Positions 20,061 through 30,924 of a DNA stretch of 64,000 bases are shown piece by piece. The translations under genes were made by a program, and so were the position numbers. The notes beneath the pieces are model-generated. The model searched no databases. It saw only the letters and a program-made list of their open reading frames with translations, and was not told where the DNA came from. Origin of the DNA: Paralithodes platypus (taxonomy: Eukaryota > Arthropoda > Malacostraca > Decapoda > Lithodidae); NCBI GenBank assembly GCA_032716605.1, contig CM064552.1:10975033-11039032 (forward strand), written 5' to 3'. How positions within the stretch are numbered: position 1 is the stretch's first letter; each line of letters begins with the position of its first letter.

Positions 20061-20376
20061 TACAGTACTACGATATGCATAATTAATTTGCATCATTAGG
20101 ATAATTTATATATGACTGAGCATTTTGAAGAATAATAAGAGTTCAGTTTTCGAGTTACCAAAACTAGATATTAATCGATTTAATGTAACAGAAAAATTAC
20201 ACGGCGTTAAATGTAAATACTGCTATTAATTTATCCATGTAAGGGTATCATTAATAAACCTGGAATAATATAATATCACACATATTCATTTGCTGCCACA
20301 GTACTCCAGTAAAGACTCGCATTACCATTACATTTTGAGAATTAACAGTAGAGCCATTAATCTTAGCCCGCTCCCT
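20061..20376. other. Unassigned AT-rich stretch
   Basis: Nothing recognised. Confidence 0.4.
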
Positions 20377-20379
20377 TGT

Positions 20380-20435
20380 GGCTGGGTGGTGGTGGTGGTG
20401 GTGGGGGGGGAGGGGGGAGGGGGGGGGGGGGGGTT
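20380..20435 (+). repeat. (GGT)n and poly-G tract
   Basis: Five GGT units grading into long G-runs. Strong potential for G-quadruplex formation on this strand (inference). Confidence 0.9.
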
Positions 20436-20519
20436 CGTCATTTAGGATGTGAGTGGTGGGGGCACATGGGCACATTAATTTGTTGGCCTCTCTTACTCAC
20501 TCTCACTCTCTCTCTCCCC

Positions 20520-20650
20520 CCGTGTGGCCAGGTATTTTGGCTCGATAGTCCCTTGATTTTGGTCACTCTTTCAACTCTGGGGGAGACATTCACTACAGGC
20601 AGTTCTCCCTGTTGTCTCCCTCACTCACATAGAACAAAACATAATATCCT
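20520..20650 (+). mobile_element. Jockey/I-type LINE, 3' UTR fragment
   Basis: GTGGCCAGGTATTTTGGCTC, CCCTTGATTTTGG, CTTTCAACTCTGGGGGAG, CAGGCAGTTCT, GTCTCCCTCACTCACAT. Only the last few codons and the 3' UTR are left. Confidence 0.8.
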
Positions 20651-20918
20651 ATCTTCTGAACTCTTCCCTATCTGTATACATGTATTTGTTGATTTCATTA
20701 ATTGAGTTTAGATGTGAAGTTGGTTGGTGTAAAAAGCATAATAATATTTCATCCGAGTCTTCCCATCTAAAAAATAAAAGTGTTTCCATTATTTTCCGCT
20801 ATTCCTCCTTCTACCTTCACATACAAAGGGTTAATCTCAGAGTCATTTATATCACTCCAATATCAAACTATCTTGCCGGTCAATCACACCATCGCAGCTG
20901 AATCGAAACCGCGCCTCT
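20651..20918. other. Unassigned spacer
   Basis: No recognised feature. Confidence 0.3.
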
Positions 20919-21290
20919 TTAAGGGGGTAGTGCTTGTTTTTGGGGCTATATATTTATGTATTTATTGGTTTTTGAGCTTAGTCGCTAGACCTCCATTAAG
21001 CTTAGAAAATCACCCCCTAGAACCCCTTCCAAGATAAATTTGTACATTTTTCGGTAGAAAAAATGTCTCGGCTGAAGGCCGGTTCCTTCTAAAATTAGAG
21101 GCTCGCTATCACTCGCCAGGAAAAAATCGACAACTGAAAATGGCACGAAAGGTCTTAATATTGAACAAATAATGAGGCGAAATGTCTCAAAATCACCAAA
21201 CGAACGGAACGAACGTCTGAAAACCTCAAAACTAATGTGCTAAACATAAGGGAGAAGGGGATCCATAAAAAGCGAGTATTACCCCCCTAA
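20919..21290 (+). mobile_element. Family A element, long form
   Basis: TTAAGGGGGTAGTGCTTG at the left, TATTACCCCCCTAA at the right. Belongs to the subfamily whose ends carry GGGGGTAGT and ACTACCCCC (also 39560, 41345, 43833, 60448). Confidence 0.85.
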
Positions 21291-21365
21291 GAGAGGTGCT
21301 TCCCAGTAAGCCACAACCAATGATGTGCAGCCTTAATGAGTAATACAATGTAACTTTATACTGTA

Positions 21366-21399
<34 letters not shown>

Positions 21400-21860
21400 T
21401 TTGGATGAATAAACTAAACACCTTTAAACCTGTCAATTAATCTTGTAGACTATAATCAATAAGCGTTCAATTAGATTACAACTTTTACACATAAGACTGA
21501 ATAATTTCGGTGTTCAAATTAGCTAACGTAAACGATTGAAACACTTTTAACGCATATCAATTTTGCCTTTCTTTTAAAATAAATTATGGTCAGTTATTTT
21601 TTTTATTTTTTTTTTTATACTGGGTTACTGAAAGATCTCCATCAACTTTGCTGGAAACCTATGTATGGGAATTTTGATAGGTCTCTCTGCCTTCAATAAC
21701 AGCACCCTCTCTTTGCAGCACGGTCAAAATGCTCTCAAATTTTTACGCGCTAGGATTATTTTCTGTACCAGGAGGAAGAGGTTAATGAAATTTTTCGTTT
21801 TAATGAATTTCATACCTAAAAATAGTTTCATGATACCCACACCACATTGTATAAATATAT
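21291..21860. other. Unassigned AT-rich stretch with (TA)n and poly-T
   Basis: (TA)n at 21364-21382, T-run at 21382-21402 and 21597-21617. No gene recognised. Confidence 0.4.
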
Positions 21861-21861
21861 A

Positions 21862-21900
21862 CTGTATATACCGGTGTATATATATATATATATATATATA

Positions 21901-21948
<48 letters not shown>

Positions 21949-22631
21949 TGTATATATATATTTTTTTTCCTTGTGAGTGAGGGAGACGAAAGGCAGAACT
22001 GACTGTGACGAGTTCCTCCCCCAGAGTTGAAAGAATGACAGGGCCAAGATCTAAAGGCGTTCGAGCCAAAATGCCTGGAAAACACGAAGTTTGAAGCAAT
22101 TTAAGTCATAGAATGAGGGAAAGACTGATTCTGGGAGAGAGTTCCAGAGCTCAGCTGTTGAATAGAAGAAATATTGGGAATACGTTTCACTTTTGGGTTG
22201 GCGAGTTGCACAGAGTAAGAGTGGGACTGTGTTGCAAGACAGGTGCTACGTGCTCTACGAAGAGGGGGTGGTATACACTGAGAGAGATCTGAGGAACACT
22301 GATTATTGTAATAACGGTAGAATAGTGAGAGGGATGCAACATTGCGGCGAAGAGAAAAATACTGAAGAGAATTGATGAGTGGACGTGAGCTAATGAGACA
22401 GAAGGCTTTCTTTTCTACTTTGTCTAGAAATGCGGTGTGAGAGGCTCCTCCCCACACGTGTGAACAATATTCAATACATGGACGTACTGTGCCCCTGTAC
22501 AGAGCAAGAAGCTGCACAGGAGTAAAGAACCCCTGGAGGTGGTTGAGCACACACAAGTTCTGGAAGGCTGTTTTAGCAAGTGGTAATATGATCTTTCTAA
22601 GAGAGATCAGAAGAATTAGAGACACCGAGAA

Positions 22632-22634
<3 letters not shown>
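21862..22634 (-). pseudogene. Jockey/I-type LINE, 5'-truncated copy with (TA)n tail
   Basis: The minus strand reads ILPLAKTAFQNLCVLNHL, LLALYRGTVRPCIEYCSHVW, DKVEKKAFCLISSRPL, LRRNVASLSLFYRYYNNQC and LANPKVKRIPNISS, with a frameshift near 22170 in the last 25 codons. The 3' UTR (21965-22080) carries the reverse complement of CTCTGGGGGAGGCA and ends at T-run plus (TA)n (21862-21960). RT catalytic motifs are missing because of 5' truncation at about 22633, where another (TA)n begins. Confidence 0.88.

Positions 22635-22635
<1 letters not shown>

Positions 22636-22694
<59 letters not shown>
22636..22694. repeat. (TA)n tract
   Basis: About 29 TA units at the 5' truncation point of the LINE copy. 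Confidence 0.97.
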
Positions 22695-22698
<4 letters not shown>

Positions 22699-22741
22699 AA
22701 ATCGCGAATTAGTTATGAATGTTGTTATATTGTCACTTTGA

Positions 22742-23077
22742 TTAAGGGGAGATATTGACTTGAGGTATTTTTTTCTGGACCCCTTTCTCCCTCATGTTTA
22801 GCCCCATTGCTTTTGAGATTTTAAGACAGTCGCCCCATTAGTTTGGCGATTTTAAGAACTTTCGCCCCATTTCCGTCAATTTTAAGACCTTTCGTGCAAT
22901 TTAGATGTCGATTTTATCCTGGCGAGCGATAGCGAGCCTGTAATTTAAGGGGAACCGGCTTTCAGCCGGGAAATTTTTCTACCGAAAAATGTACAAATTT
23001 ATCTTGAAAGGGGCTCAAGGGGGTGTAATCTTAAGCTTGATGGATATCTAGAGACCAAACTAAAAACCTCCCCTTAA
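22742..23077 (-). mobile_element. Family A element, short form, complete
   Basis: TTAAGGGGAGATATTGACTT at the left and AAAACCTCCCCTTAA at the right. All internal landmarks are present. Confidence 0.88.
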
Positions 23078-23179
23078 TTCGAGTAGGTTATATAAACGTT
23101 AAGAAGTTTTTGAAGAGAAGCAAGGAATTCATAAAACAGGTATATTAATTTAAGTTTTTTTTTTATTTATTTATTTGGA

Positions 23180-23390
23180 CTTACAGCAAGCTCTACCCAT
23201 TAATCCAAGACCCCCCTTTCGGTATGAATTTGAACATTTTCCTCTTAAAATACAGGTTCGCTATTGCTCGCCAGAAAGTCGACACCTAAATGGCACGAAA
23301 GTTCTTAATATTGACAAAAACCAATGGGGTAAAAGGCCTTAAAATCGCCAAACTAATGAGACAAACGATTTAGCATCTCATTCCCACTTC
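23180..23390 (+). mobile_element. Family A element, truncated
   Basis: Retains AATCCAAGACCCCCCTTTCG through TTCGCTATTGCTCGCCAG to three 32-bp units. Palindrome deleted and right end lost. Confidence 0.7.
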
Positions 23391-23844
23391 CACTCCCGTA
23401 GTGCTCATCTTTTACGAATTTAATGACCTCGGAATTAATATGAGTATAAAGATTTTTTCTCATAAAGTTGCAAATCACCAAGCCATTTCTATATTATCAA
23501 AAATCTACGCTTTTATACGCCCATTAATACGAGGGAACACTAATTCGCTTTTACAGTCGCTTTCTGTTTTAATGGTTATTATAAATATTAATAAGTTTGT
23601 GTTATCTTGCTTTTATTAGTTCATGCATAATATGTTATTAGGTTCAAGGCATAAGGACTTTTATTAGAGAGCACCAGCCTTACTTATGTATTTATAAAAG
23701 GTATGCTGCATATACTGTACACAGTGTACAGTATAGTCAAATAAGTATTGTTTTATAAAGTTTTTAATATGAAATATGTGCATAGTAGTGAATTGCAAAC
23801 ATATAAACATGTATACACACACACACACACACACACACAGTCAG
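23391..23844. other. Unassigned AT-rich stretch with (CA)n
   Basis: No gene recognised. (CA)n at 23815-23840. A GTG-initiated 72-codon frame at 23401 has no recognisable features. Confidence 0.4.
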
Positions 23845-24014
23845 TGTACACTCGACCAAAAAACAATCTTTACACTGGTGAGCTGTAAATTATCTAGTGT
23901 GAACGGAATGAATCGGGTGAAACATACGTCTGTGAGGTATTATCATAAGATTTCGACCCACTTCCAGAATGTTTAGAGCGTTAGTGTATAGATTGTTTTT
24001 TGGTCGAGTTTACA
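23845..24014. mobile_element. Small MITE with about 32-bp terminal inverted repeats
   Basis: Left end TGTACACTCGACCAAAAAAC + AATCTTTACACT matches the reverse complement of the right end (TGTAAACTCGACCAAAAAAC + AATCTATACACT) with two differences over 32 bp. The internal 105 bp are unique in this window. Target duplication not evident. Superfamily unknown. Confidence 0.75.
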
Positions 24015-24221
24015 TGCAGTAAAACTACACCTTCATACACACCAGCACATGCACACTATCTGGCACACAAGGATACACACAATACCACATAAACACATAG
24101 CTACACGTCACCATCTACATACCTACACATGTACGCCATGTACATACCTACACCATCTATACCGTGTTCCAAATTAGTAGACTAAAACTCTTGAACATTT
24201 ACCTCAACAACTCACACACAA
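24015..24221. other. CA-rich spacer
   Basis: Loosely repeated CACAC and CCTACAC words, no clear unit. Confidence 0.4.
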
Positions 24222-24350
24222 CTAAAGTAATCGAGCTAATATATGTACAATTTGGGAAGGGTCAGCCAGAGAATAGGTGTGAACATTTGCAGCCGATTTG
24301 TTCTAGCCCTTTTTTGAGTTACAGAGATTAGGGTTCACGATGTCTGGCCT
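24222..24350 (-). repeat. Dispersed repeat E, inverted copy
   Basis: Matches the reverse complement of 25745-25885 and of part of 35722-35880 (TTTGGGAAG.GTC.., AATAGGTGTG, TTTGAGTTACAGAGA). Confidence 0.7.
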
Positions 24351-24661
24351 ACCTAATTGGAACATAGTATAGTGTACAAGGAACACACAATACCACAGAC
24401 ACACATATAGCTGGACGCCATTATTCACACAAACACACATATAATTATGAGAATATATAGTACATCTTAAGCTCATACAGGAAAACTACATACACGTACA
24501 TTCTACCTACATATGCACACTGATATACAGTATATGAGAACACACATAAATAAATAGAAGAACATACATATACACGCAAAGTTACAAACGCACATAGGAA
24601 AATTCACCCACACCAACACATATGCACAACATACGAAAACAAACGCACACAAAAATATACG

Positions 24662-24662
<1 letters not shown>
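24351..24662. other. CA-rich spacer
   Basis: Low-complexity ACACA-rich sequence without a gene. Confidence 0.4.
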
Positions 24663-24924
<262 letters not shown>

Positions 24925-25202
24925 CGTCCCTTGCACTTCAATAAAGCAGGCATAAACTTCGCCCCACGAAAAATAAGAGCCTCTCACTGAAATTAAAACA
25001 ATATTCCAAATTTAGAGGCCTGAAAAATGGACAGTTTTAATCTGGGTAGGAAAATGCGAGGACGGTTCAGTGGCCCGTGAAACTACTTAGTCTCTCACGG
25101 CCCAGGGGTCTCTACTATCCTACTGATTTGGGGCATTACCTACGTCTCTTTGAAACTCGCATCCTCAGAGTACTTTTCCACCAATTTTCAACCCATATCA
25201 GT
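24925..25202. other. Unassigned spacer
   Basis: No feature recognised. Confidence 0.35.
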
Positions 25203-25586
25203 TTAAGGGAAGTCACCGGCTTTTTTGTATCTTTCTCTCCTTTTCTCTCTTTCCTTAGCTTGTATCCATTCGGCCTCATTCAGCCAACTGTTTTAAGACG
25301 TTTATCCCCATCCAGGTGTCAATTTCGTCCTGGCGAGCGATAGCGAGCCAGCATTGTATGGAGAAATCCGGCTTCGCCGGAGAAATTTGTCTATCGAAAA
25401 ATGTACAAATTTAGCTTGCTGTCAAAACAAAAATATATATATGCTAGCTCGCTACCGCTCGCCAGGAAAATATTGAAACCTGGATGGGGGTAAACTTCTT
25501 ATAACAGTAGGCTGAATGGGGCCGAATGGATACAAACCAAAGAGAGAGGGAGAGAAAGAGAAAAAAAGCGAGGTGGGCTCCCTTAA
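25203..25586. mobile_element. TTAA-flanked foldback element, family B
   Basis: TTAAGGGAAGTCACC at the left and GGGCTCCCTTAA at the right. The outer ~150 bp on each side are inverted copies: GCTTGTATCCATTCGG.C pairs with C.CCGAATGGATACAA.C, and TCCTGGCGAGCGATAGCGAG pairs with CTCGCTACCGCTCGCCAGGA. The centre carries a GGCTTCGCCGG palindrome and TATCGAAAAATGTACAAATT. It shares core and end design with family A but is a long palindrome. Other copies at 33888 and 57531. Confidence 0.85.
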
Positions 25587-25744
25587 ATCCAGTTGTTACA
25601 AGTTTTACATTAATAGAGAACACGATTAGGTGAATTGATTGTTTTTTTCCCTGATTTTAGTTTCCTTCTCTGTTCTGTAATGAAAAGAACAGACCAGGAG
25701 GAAACGACTGTAGGTAGCGTCAACGAACTTGACACTAATCTTGA
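25587..25744. other. Unassigned spacer
   Basis: No feature recognised. Confidence 0.3.
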
Positions 25745-25885
25745 TCCCTGACTTCTCTGTAACTCAGAAAGGGCCTAGAGGAAACTGGCTGTAAATATCC
25801 ACACCTATTTCCTGGTAGACTCTTCCCAAATGATAGAAACGTCAGCCCGATTGATTTCATTCATTTCGAGTTATAAGAAGTTTAG
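25745..25885 (+). repeat. Dispersed repeat E
   Basis: TCTCTGTAACTCAGAAAGGG.CTAGAG, CTGGCTGTAAAT.TCCACA, TTCCCAAATG.T.GAAA. Closely similar to 35722-35880. Confidence 0.75.
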
Positions 25886-25924
25886 GGGCCAAGAAAATTG
25901 TCAAGTTCGCTGGCGTCGTAGGTC

Positions 25925-25992
25925 AACGAAGGTATGACCACGAATGAGCCGGTTGCAACAATCAAACTGTCTCGATGTCTCACTTGCAATCT
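25925..25992 (+). repeat. Dispersed repeat shared with 29225-29290
   Basis: Both carry CGAA.(A)AGCCG.TT.CAACA, CA.ACTGTCT and TGTCTCACT. Short and diverged. Confidence 0.5.
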
Positions 25993-25994
25993 AG

Positions 25995-26228
25995 AATCAG
26001 TCCCATTAGTTTTGATATTCTAAGACGTTCGCCCCATTAGTTTGGCAATTTTAAGACCTTGCATCACATTTCCTTGTAATTTTGAAGACCTTTCGTGACA
26101 TTTAGATGTCGATTTACTCCTGGCGATCATATAGCAAGCATGTACAAATTAGTCTTAAAGAAGGGGGGGGGGGGCCCCCTTTGGATGTATTTTTAAACTA
26201 GATAGAAGTTTGAGGCGGCTCTCCCCCC
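25995..26228 (-). mobile_element. Family A element, truncated and diverged
   Basis: Starts inside the 32-bp units and keeps TAGATGTCGATT and part of the core; the palindrome is lost. G- and C-runs flank the right end. Confidence 0.65.
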
Positions 26229-26544
26229 CCCCCCCAACCCCACCTCACCCCACCCAAAATGAAAGAAGGAAAAACAGATCCCCTCTAAGGTAGTGTCCCA
26301 AATTATTACTTCAACGTGTCAGAATTACTTATTGCAGGCGATGGTAGAGTCATGATGAAGATTACCGGACGTACTAAAAGTCCTTTAGTTAGAGAGAGTA
26401 GCCAGCTTTATTATTGGACGACATTTTGGGGCCATAATTATCACACAAGAGGGTGACATTTTATATTTGATCATAATGAAATAGATCCGAAAATTAATCT
26501 TTATATTCTGTAAATGCACTGCCGAATCCTTATTAACGGTATTG

Positions 26545-26547
<3 letters not shown>
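26229..26547. other. Unassigned spacer
   Basis: C-run at 26224-26234. No gene recognised. Confidence 0.4.
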
Positions 26548-26584
<37 letters not shown>

Positions 26585-26945
26585 TATTATACAGTATATA
26601 TATATATATATATATACACATATATATATATATATACTGTATATAATACGTAGGGTACGTAGTACCCGCCTTGCAACACAATCCCACCCCTACTCTGTGC
26701 AACTCTCCAACCCAAGAGTGAAACGCTATTCTCAGACTTTCTTCTATTCAACTGCTGAGCTCTGGAACTCTCTCCCAGAATCAGTCTTTCCCTCTCCCTA
26801 TGACTTAAATTGCTTCAAACTCCGTGTGTCCATGCATTTTAGCTCGAACGTCTCTTGATTTCGGCCCTGTCATTCTTTGAAATTTGGGGGAGGCACTAGC
26901 TGCAGGCAGGTTATGCCTTTTGTCTCCCTCATTCACATAGGAAAA
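26548..26945 (+). pseudogene. Jockey/I-type LINE, 3' fragment starting at (TA)n
   Basis: After (TA)n at 26548-26645 the frame reads RRVRSTRLATQSHPYSVQLS, STAELWNSLPESVF, DLNCFKLRVSMHF and a stop near 26859, followed by the shared 3' UTR to about 26945. The junction of (TA)n and coding sequence marks the 5' truncation. Confidence 0.85.
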
Positions 26946-26962
26946 ACAAAATATATATATAA

Positions 26963-28075
26963 CGTTAGAGTCAAAATATCTGGCCACACTGAGCTTGGAG
27001 CAGTTTAAATCATAGGATGAGGGAAAGACAGATTGAGTGAGAGTTTCAAAGCTTGCTTGTTGAGTAGAAGAAAGACTTAACATTTGTTCAATCTTGGGTT
27101 TGAGAGTTAGCCAGAAGAGGGGTGAGAGTGTGTTGAAAGGTGGGTGATCTCCACTCTCCGTAAGGGAGGGGGTATACACCGAGAGAGCTCTGAAGAACAT
27201 TAATTATTGTAATAACGGTAGAAGAGTAAGAGATGCAACATTGTATTGTGTAGAGAGAGATTGTTGGGAATTAGTGAGAGGAGGCGAGTTAATGAGACAA
27301 ATTGTTTTCTGGCCTTTCGAGAAGTGCTGTATGGGTTGAACCTCCCAAAACATGTGAACAATACTCGATACGTGGGCACACTGTGCCCCTACACAGAGCA
27401 AGAAGCTGTGTGGGGGTGAAGAACACATGGAGACGATTGAGCACACCTAACTTCTGGGAAGCTGTTTTAGCAACGGTGGTAATATGATCTTTCCAAGAAA
27501 TGCCAGAGGAAAACGAAACAAAAATATACTGAGAGAAGATGAAGGGTTGATTTGTGTATTGTTAAAGTATAAGGAATATACCTGTGGCAGTTCATGACGG
27601 GTAGATAAATAGATAAATTGGGTTTTGGAAGCATTGAAAATAACAAGATTATCTCTGCCCCAATCAGAAATGGTTGATAGATCAGAAGATAAGTGTGTTA
27701 TGGCCTCATCACGTGACTTTTGGAGTGATTGCATGCGGAGTCGTTCTGTATAACTAGTTAAATAGTGTAAGGTAGAGTCATCAGCATATGAATGGAGAGG
27801 ACTGGAGCTACAATTGAGATCATTAATGAATATTAGAAACAGAACGGGAGACATGACAAAATCCTGAGGAACACCGGAGTTGATAAGTTGAGGATGTGAG
27901 CGATTGCCATCCACAACCACAGCTGTGGAACGACCGAAGAGGAAATCAGAGAATGTAAAGAAAGACCAATGAAGCCACTGGCTCCAATATGGCGGAAGTT
28001 GGTCGATCTCTGCTATTATAGGGTCTCTAGCTGCCCACGCTGCCCCTGTCACCCGAGGCATAAGAGATATTAATA
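26963..28075 (-). pseudogene. Jockey/I-type LINE, longest copy, reaching RT catalytic domain
   Basis: The minus strand contains RT motif block NSGVPQDFVMSPVLF and INDL, then YADDSTLH at about 27777-27788 with both catalytic aspartates. SDWGRDNLVIFNASKTQF follows, with a break near 27480-27450. It then continues in other frames: HVSSIVHMFW, CLINSPPLTN and VASLTLL to 27204, then frames to about 26970. The usual G after GVPQ is replaced by D. It is 5'-truncated, has several frameshifts and lacks the 3' UTR. It lies tail-to-tail with the plus-strand copy at 26548-26945. Confidence 0.88.
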
Positions 28076-28679
28076 TGGCTGTTTATGAGGCCATCTGCAG
28101 AGCTGTTCACGACTATTAGCACACTAGTTTTTTCTCTCTCCTGTCTCTCTCTTTATGGATCTAACACTGGACAATGATCCAGAGTGTTAAACTGGAGCAA
28201 ATTTTGTTGAAGACTTGAATGAATATGAGAAGGAATACAAGAAAATGAATATGGAATAGCATTGTTTTGTCCATTCTATTACTTCTAAAGACATAAGTTG
28301 AACTATAAACCATGATTTTAACTTTACATACACAATAATAAAGACTAGAAACGCTGGACTCGGCTTTGGTTTGACACACATCAATGGCCTGGTAGAAGAG
28401 TTGTCATAATTGGGTATATTCGGCATCATAAGTCGTGTCCTAGTTCTATTTTCAATGGTGCATTTTTCGCCTGGTAAAAACGAAATCACAATGCTCTTAA
28501 CACAAACGGATAAAGCCTTTACATTCAAGTTATGTTCCAGGTTATAATTGTTTTTCCTTTTTTCATATTTTCTCGTTTTTTTCTTTAATATGGAAGATAG
28601 GTTGACATTGAGAAAGGGAATTATAGTTTTGTAGGTGACTCTGCGTTCATAACTTCACTAATAAACCGCAACAACCATA
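28076..28679. other. Unassigned stretch, not obviously repetitive
   Basis: Unique-looking sequence of moderate AT content. No convincing coding frame, splice pattern or element ends recognised. Confidence 0.4.
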
Positions 28680-28871
28680 ATGGTGTCTTCTGTGCATATA
28701 TTCGGAACTACTATAAGTTTCCTTTCCTGTCTTAATCTTTTAATATTAATGAACTGTACATCTGAAAAAAAATACTTCATTGAGCCGTTAGACGAGAATG
28801 ACCATTCACAAAATTTAATTATATACAAAAGACCAGAAAATAGGGAAGGCGTGGTGGAGTGGTCTTGCTAA
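28680..28871 (+). CDS. Possible exon: short frame with signal-peptide-like start (unrecognised)
   Basis: 63 codons from ATG. Residues 7-25 are hydrophobic (ISFLSCLNLLILMNC), like a signal peptide, followed by a charged stretch (EPLDENDHSQN) and YKRPENRE. The last few codons run into a tRNA-like repeat at 28855, so the true frame probably ends or splices earlier. I do not recognise the family. It could be a first exon, a decayed gene or chance. Confidence 0.25.
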   Translation: MVSSVHIFGTTISFLSCLNLLILMNCTSEKKYFIEPLDENDHSQNLIIYKRPENREGVVEWSC

Positions 28872-28935
28872 TGGAGTGGTAATCTCAAGGTCCCTAGTTC
28901 AAATCGCGATTTATCAATGAGAAAATATTATTGGG
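28852..28935 (+). mobile_element. tRNA-like SINE head, different from the main SINE
   Basis: GGCGTGGTGGAGTGGTCTTG, a box-A-like stretch, then CCTAGTTCAAATCGC, a box-B-like stretch, about 50 bp apart. No matching stable acceptor stem is seen, so this is unlikely to be a functional tRNA gene. Confidence 0.45.
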
Positions 28936-29084
28936 ATTGAATTTGTGCTGTACTAGTTTTAGTGAATCACCACAAAGCCCACCGACACACCATGAAATAC
29001 TCTCGCTGTTTCCAATAAATTAGCATTGTATGAATATTTCCATACTCAAAAAATGCTATGGGGGCAGTGGCTAGCGAGTAAACA

Positions 29085-29290
29085 GCTCAATAGGTGGCGT
29101 TTGAGAGAGAGAGAGAGAGGTATCCGAGATTGTGAGATGAGACGGCGAGACAGTGGCAATACAGCTTTGAGAAGTTAGAGTTGCAACGGGCCATGAGGAG
29201 ACAACCAGGTGTTGTAAGTCTATGAAAGAAAGATCGCGAACAAGCCGTTTACAACACTCACACTGTCTTGGTGTCTCACTCGTCATTTGG
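29085..29290. repeat. Diverged dispersed repeat with (GA)n
   Basis: (GA)n at 29105-29118. The 29225-29290 part matches 25925-25992. Class unknown. Confidence 0.4.
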
Positions 29291-29424
29291 AATAAGACCT
29301 CCTTACTTCAGTGTGTTGAGCGGTTGTATCTACAGGCGGTTTGCCTATGTCTGGAGGTAGAGTTGAAAATTTTGGAAAACAAAATAATAAGCAAGTGCAA
29401 TTAAGAGGTTATCTGTGAAGATAC

Positions 29425-29560
29425 CACCACCGTCCTGGTGGTGTAATGGTTAAGGTGGCAAACATATGTGTGTGATAACCCGGGTTCGAATCCCGGTGGA
29501 TCATATATACTTTAATTAATTTCATTGGGGGTGTGGTGGTGAGATCAATAAAAATAATGT
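29425..29560 (+). mobile_element. SINE with tRNA-like head
   Basis: CCTGGTGGTGTAATGGTTAA (box A region) and CCCGGGTTCGAATCCCGG (box B in a perfect T-arm-like stem), followed by the tail TTAATTTCATTGGGGGTGTG + GTGGTGAGAT and AATAAAAATAAT. The acceptor stem does not pair, so it is a SINE, not a tRNA gene. Nearly identical to 59642-59775. Confidence 0.85.
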
Positions 29561-29944
29561 TCTTAATTTTTTTTCGTACTCTCCCTTATGATATTGACAT
29601 AGGACAAAGAACCGAAATATCCATCCGAGTGAAGCATGTGTAACAATTGGGCGCATCCAAAAAAACAGTCTCGTGTTTAACGAACCTTGGAGATCTTGCC
29701 TTTGCTTGCACTTTTGTGTAACAGACATGCAATAGTTGCATTCTTGTTCCGAGAAGTTATCCCTTTCAGGACGATGATGGCCTTTGACCTTTGATTCTGG
29801 CTGTTTCTGCTTCATATTAATACGTTTTTTTTTCTTTCTTAATGAACACCATATTTCGATACACAATATATCTTCGCAATAGCTGAGTAATAAAATTGGG
29901 GACATGGCAGTTTAACGTCAGCCAGAAATATACAGTTATATTAT
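29561..29944. other. Unassigned stretch
   Basis: No recognised gene or element. Confidence 0.4.
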
Positions 29945-30160
29945 TAAGCCGGTATCACACGAGATCTTTTATAGTCAACATTCGATAATCAAAACATTTC
30001 TGGCAACATTTCATGAATATTTTGCTCTGGTATCGGTAACTAGACTGATGGTAGATGAATTAAGGTAACCGAAATACTATAAATATTGACCACATAAGCT
30101 GCCAGACCAGTGTTGAGGATAGATGTTGAGGGAAAAAGTGCTCGTGTGATACCGGTATTA
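29945..30160. mobile_element. Foldback element with CCGGTATCACACGAG ends, copy 1
   Basis: Left end CCGGTATCACACGAG; right end CTCGTGTGATACCGG is its exact reverse complement. Internal sequence also pairs partly. A MITE-like foldback of about 215 bp. Confidence 0.8.
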
Positions 30161-30173
30161 GCCAGTATATAAA

Positions 30174-30385
30174 ACCGGAGTCACACGAGCCCTTTTTCGA
30201 GCAATTTTTACGGGCAATTATGGTCTGGAAGCTTAAAAAATGACACTTTATCAGAATTCAGCCGCCTAACATAATCTAGCTTCAGTCTAGTTACCGATAC
30301 CAGTGCGAAAATGTTCCGAAATAATACGAAAACAAACTTGCTCATGGAAAATTGACGGAAAAAGCGCTCGTGTGACAGCGGCTTA
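30174..30385. mobile_element. Foldback element with TCACACGAG ends, copy 2
   Basis: Left CCGGAGTCACACGAGC, right GCTCGTGTGACAGCGG. The internal motif AGTCTAGTTACCGATACCAG is the reverse complement of one in copy 1, so the two copies lie in opposite orientation 13 bp apart. Confidence 0.8.
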
Positions 30386-30464
30386 AGAAAGGAAGCCACC
30401 AGGATACTGGAGGAAATACTTGGGGTAGATGTAGGCTATACCTCTTGACTATGAGCCGTCTTTC

Positions 30465-30836
30465 TTAAGGGGAGATAGGTCGTTTTTCTAGATCCCCTTC
30501 TCCCTCATGTTTAGCCCCATTAGTTTGCAGATTTTAAGAGGTTTGCCCCATTAGTTGTGTCGATTTTAAGACATTCCGCCCCATTTCCTTGGCAATATTA
30601 AGAACTTTCATGCTATTTTGGTGTCGATTTTGTTCCTGGCGAACGATAGTGAGCCTGTAATTTTAGAAGGAACCGGCCTTTGGCCGGGAAATTTTTCCAC
30701 CGAAAAATGTATAAATTAATCTAGAAGGGGGATCTAATGGATGTTTATTTAAAGTTTGATGGAGTTCTAGGGATGACACTAAAATAATATTAAATTAATT
30801 ATAACATCGACCAAAATGTGAACCATCTCCCTTTAA
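30465..30836 (-). mobile_element. Family A element, complete
   Basis: TTAAGGGGAGATAGGTCG left, GAACCATCTCCCTTTAA right. Of the subfamily with ATCGACCAAAATGTGAACC at the end. It appears to have inserted into a TTAA within a family H arm. Confidence 0.85.
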
Positions 30837-30900
30837 ACTAAATAAAATTGTCTAGTGATAGCCAGAATGAACAAGAGTGCCGTACTGAAATAGTCAATGC
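30837..30900 (+). mobile_element. Hairpin element family H1, right-arm fragment
   Basis: AATAAAATTGTCTAGTGATA + GCCAGAATGAAC and GTGCCGTACTGAA correspond to the outer right arm. Confidence 0.6.
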
Positions 30901-30924
30901 ACTACGGGATATAAACAATAAGAA

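Noticed and set aside
23401..23619. 72-codon frame
   Set aside because: GTG start, AT-rich composition, no domain, no signal peptide and no partner exon visible.
29428..29505. Functional tRNA gene
   Set aside because: Box A and B and the T-arm are good, but the acceptor and anticodon stems do not form and a conserved SINE tail follows. Same judgement for 59642, 46415 and 12780.
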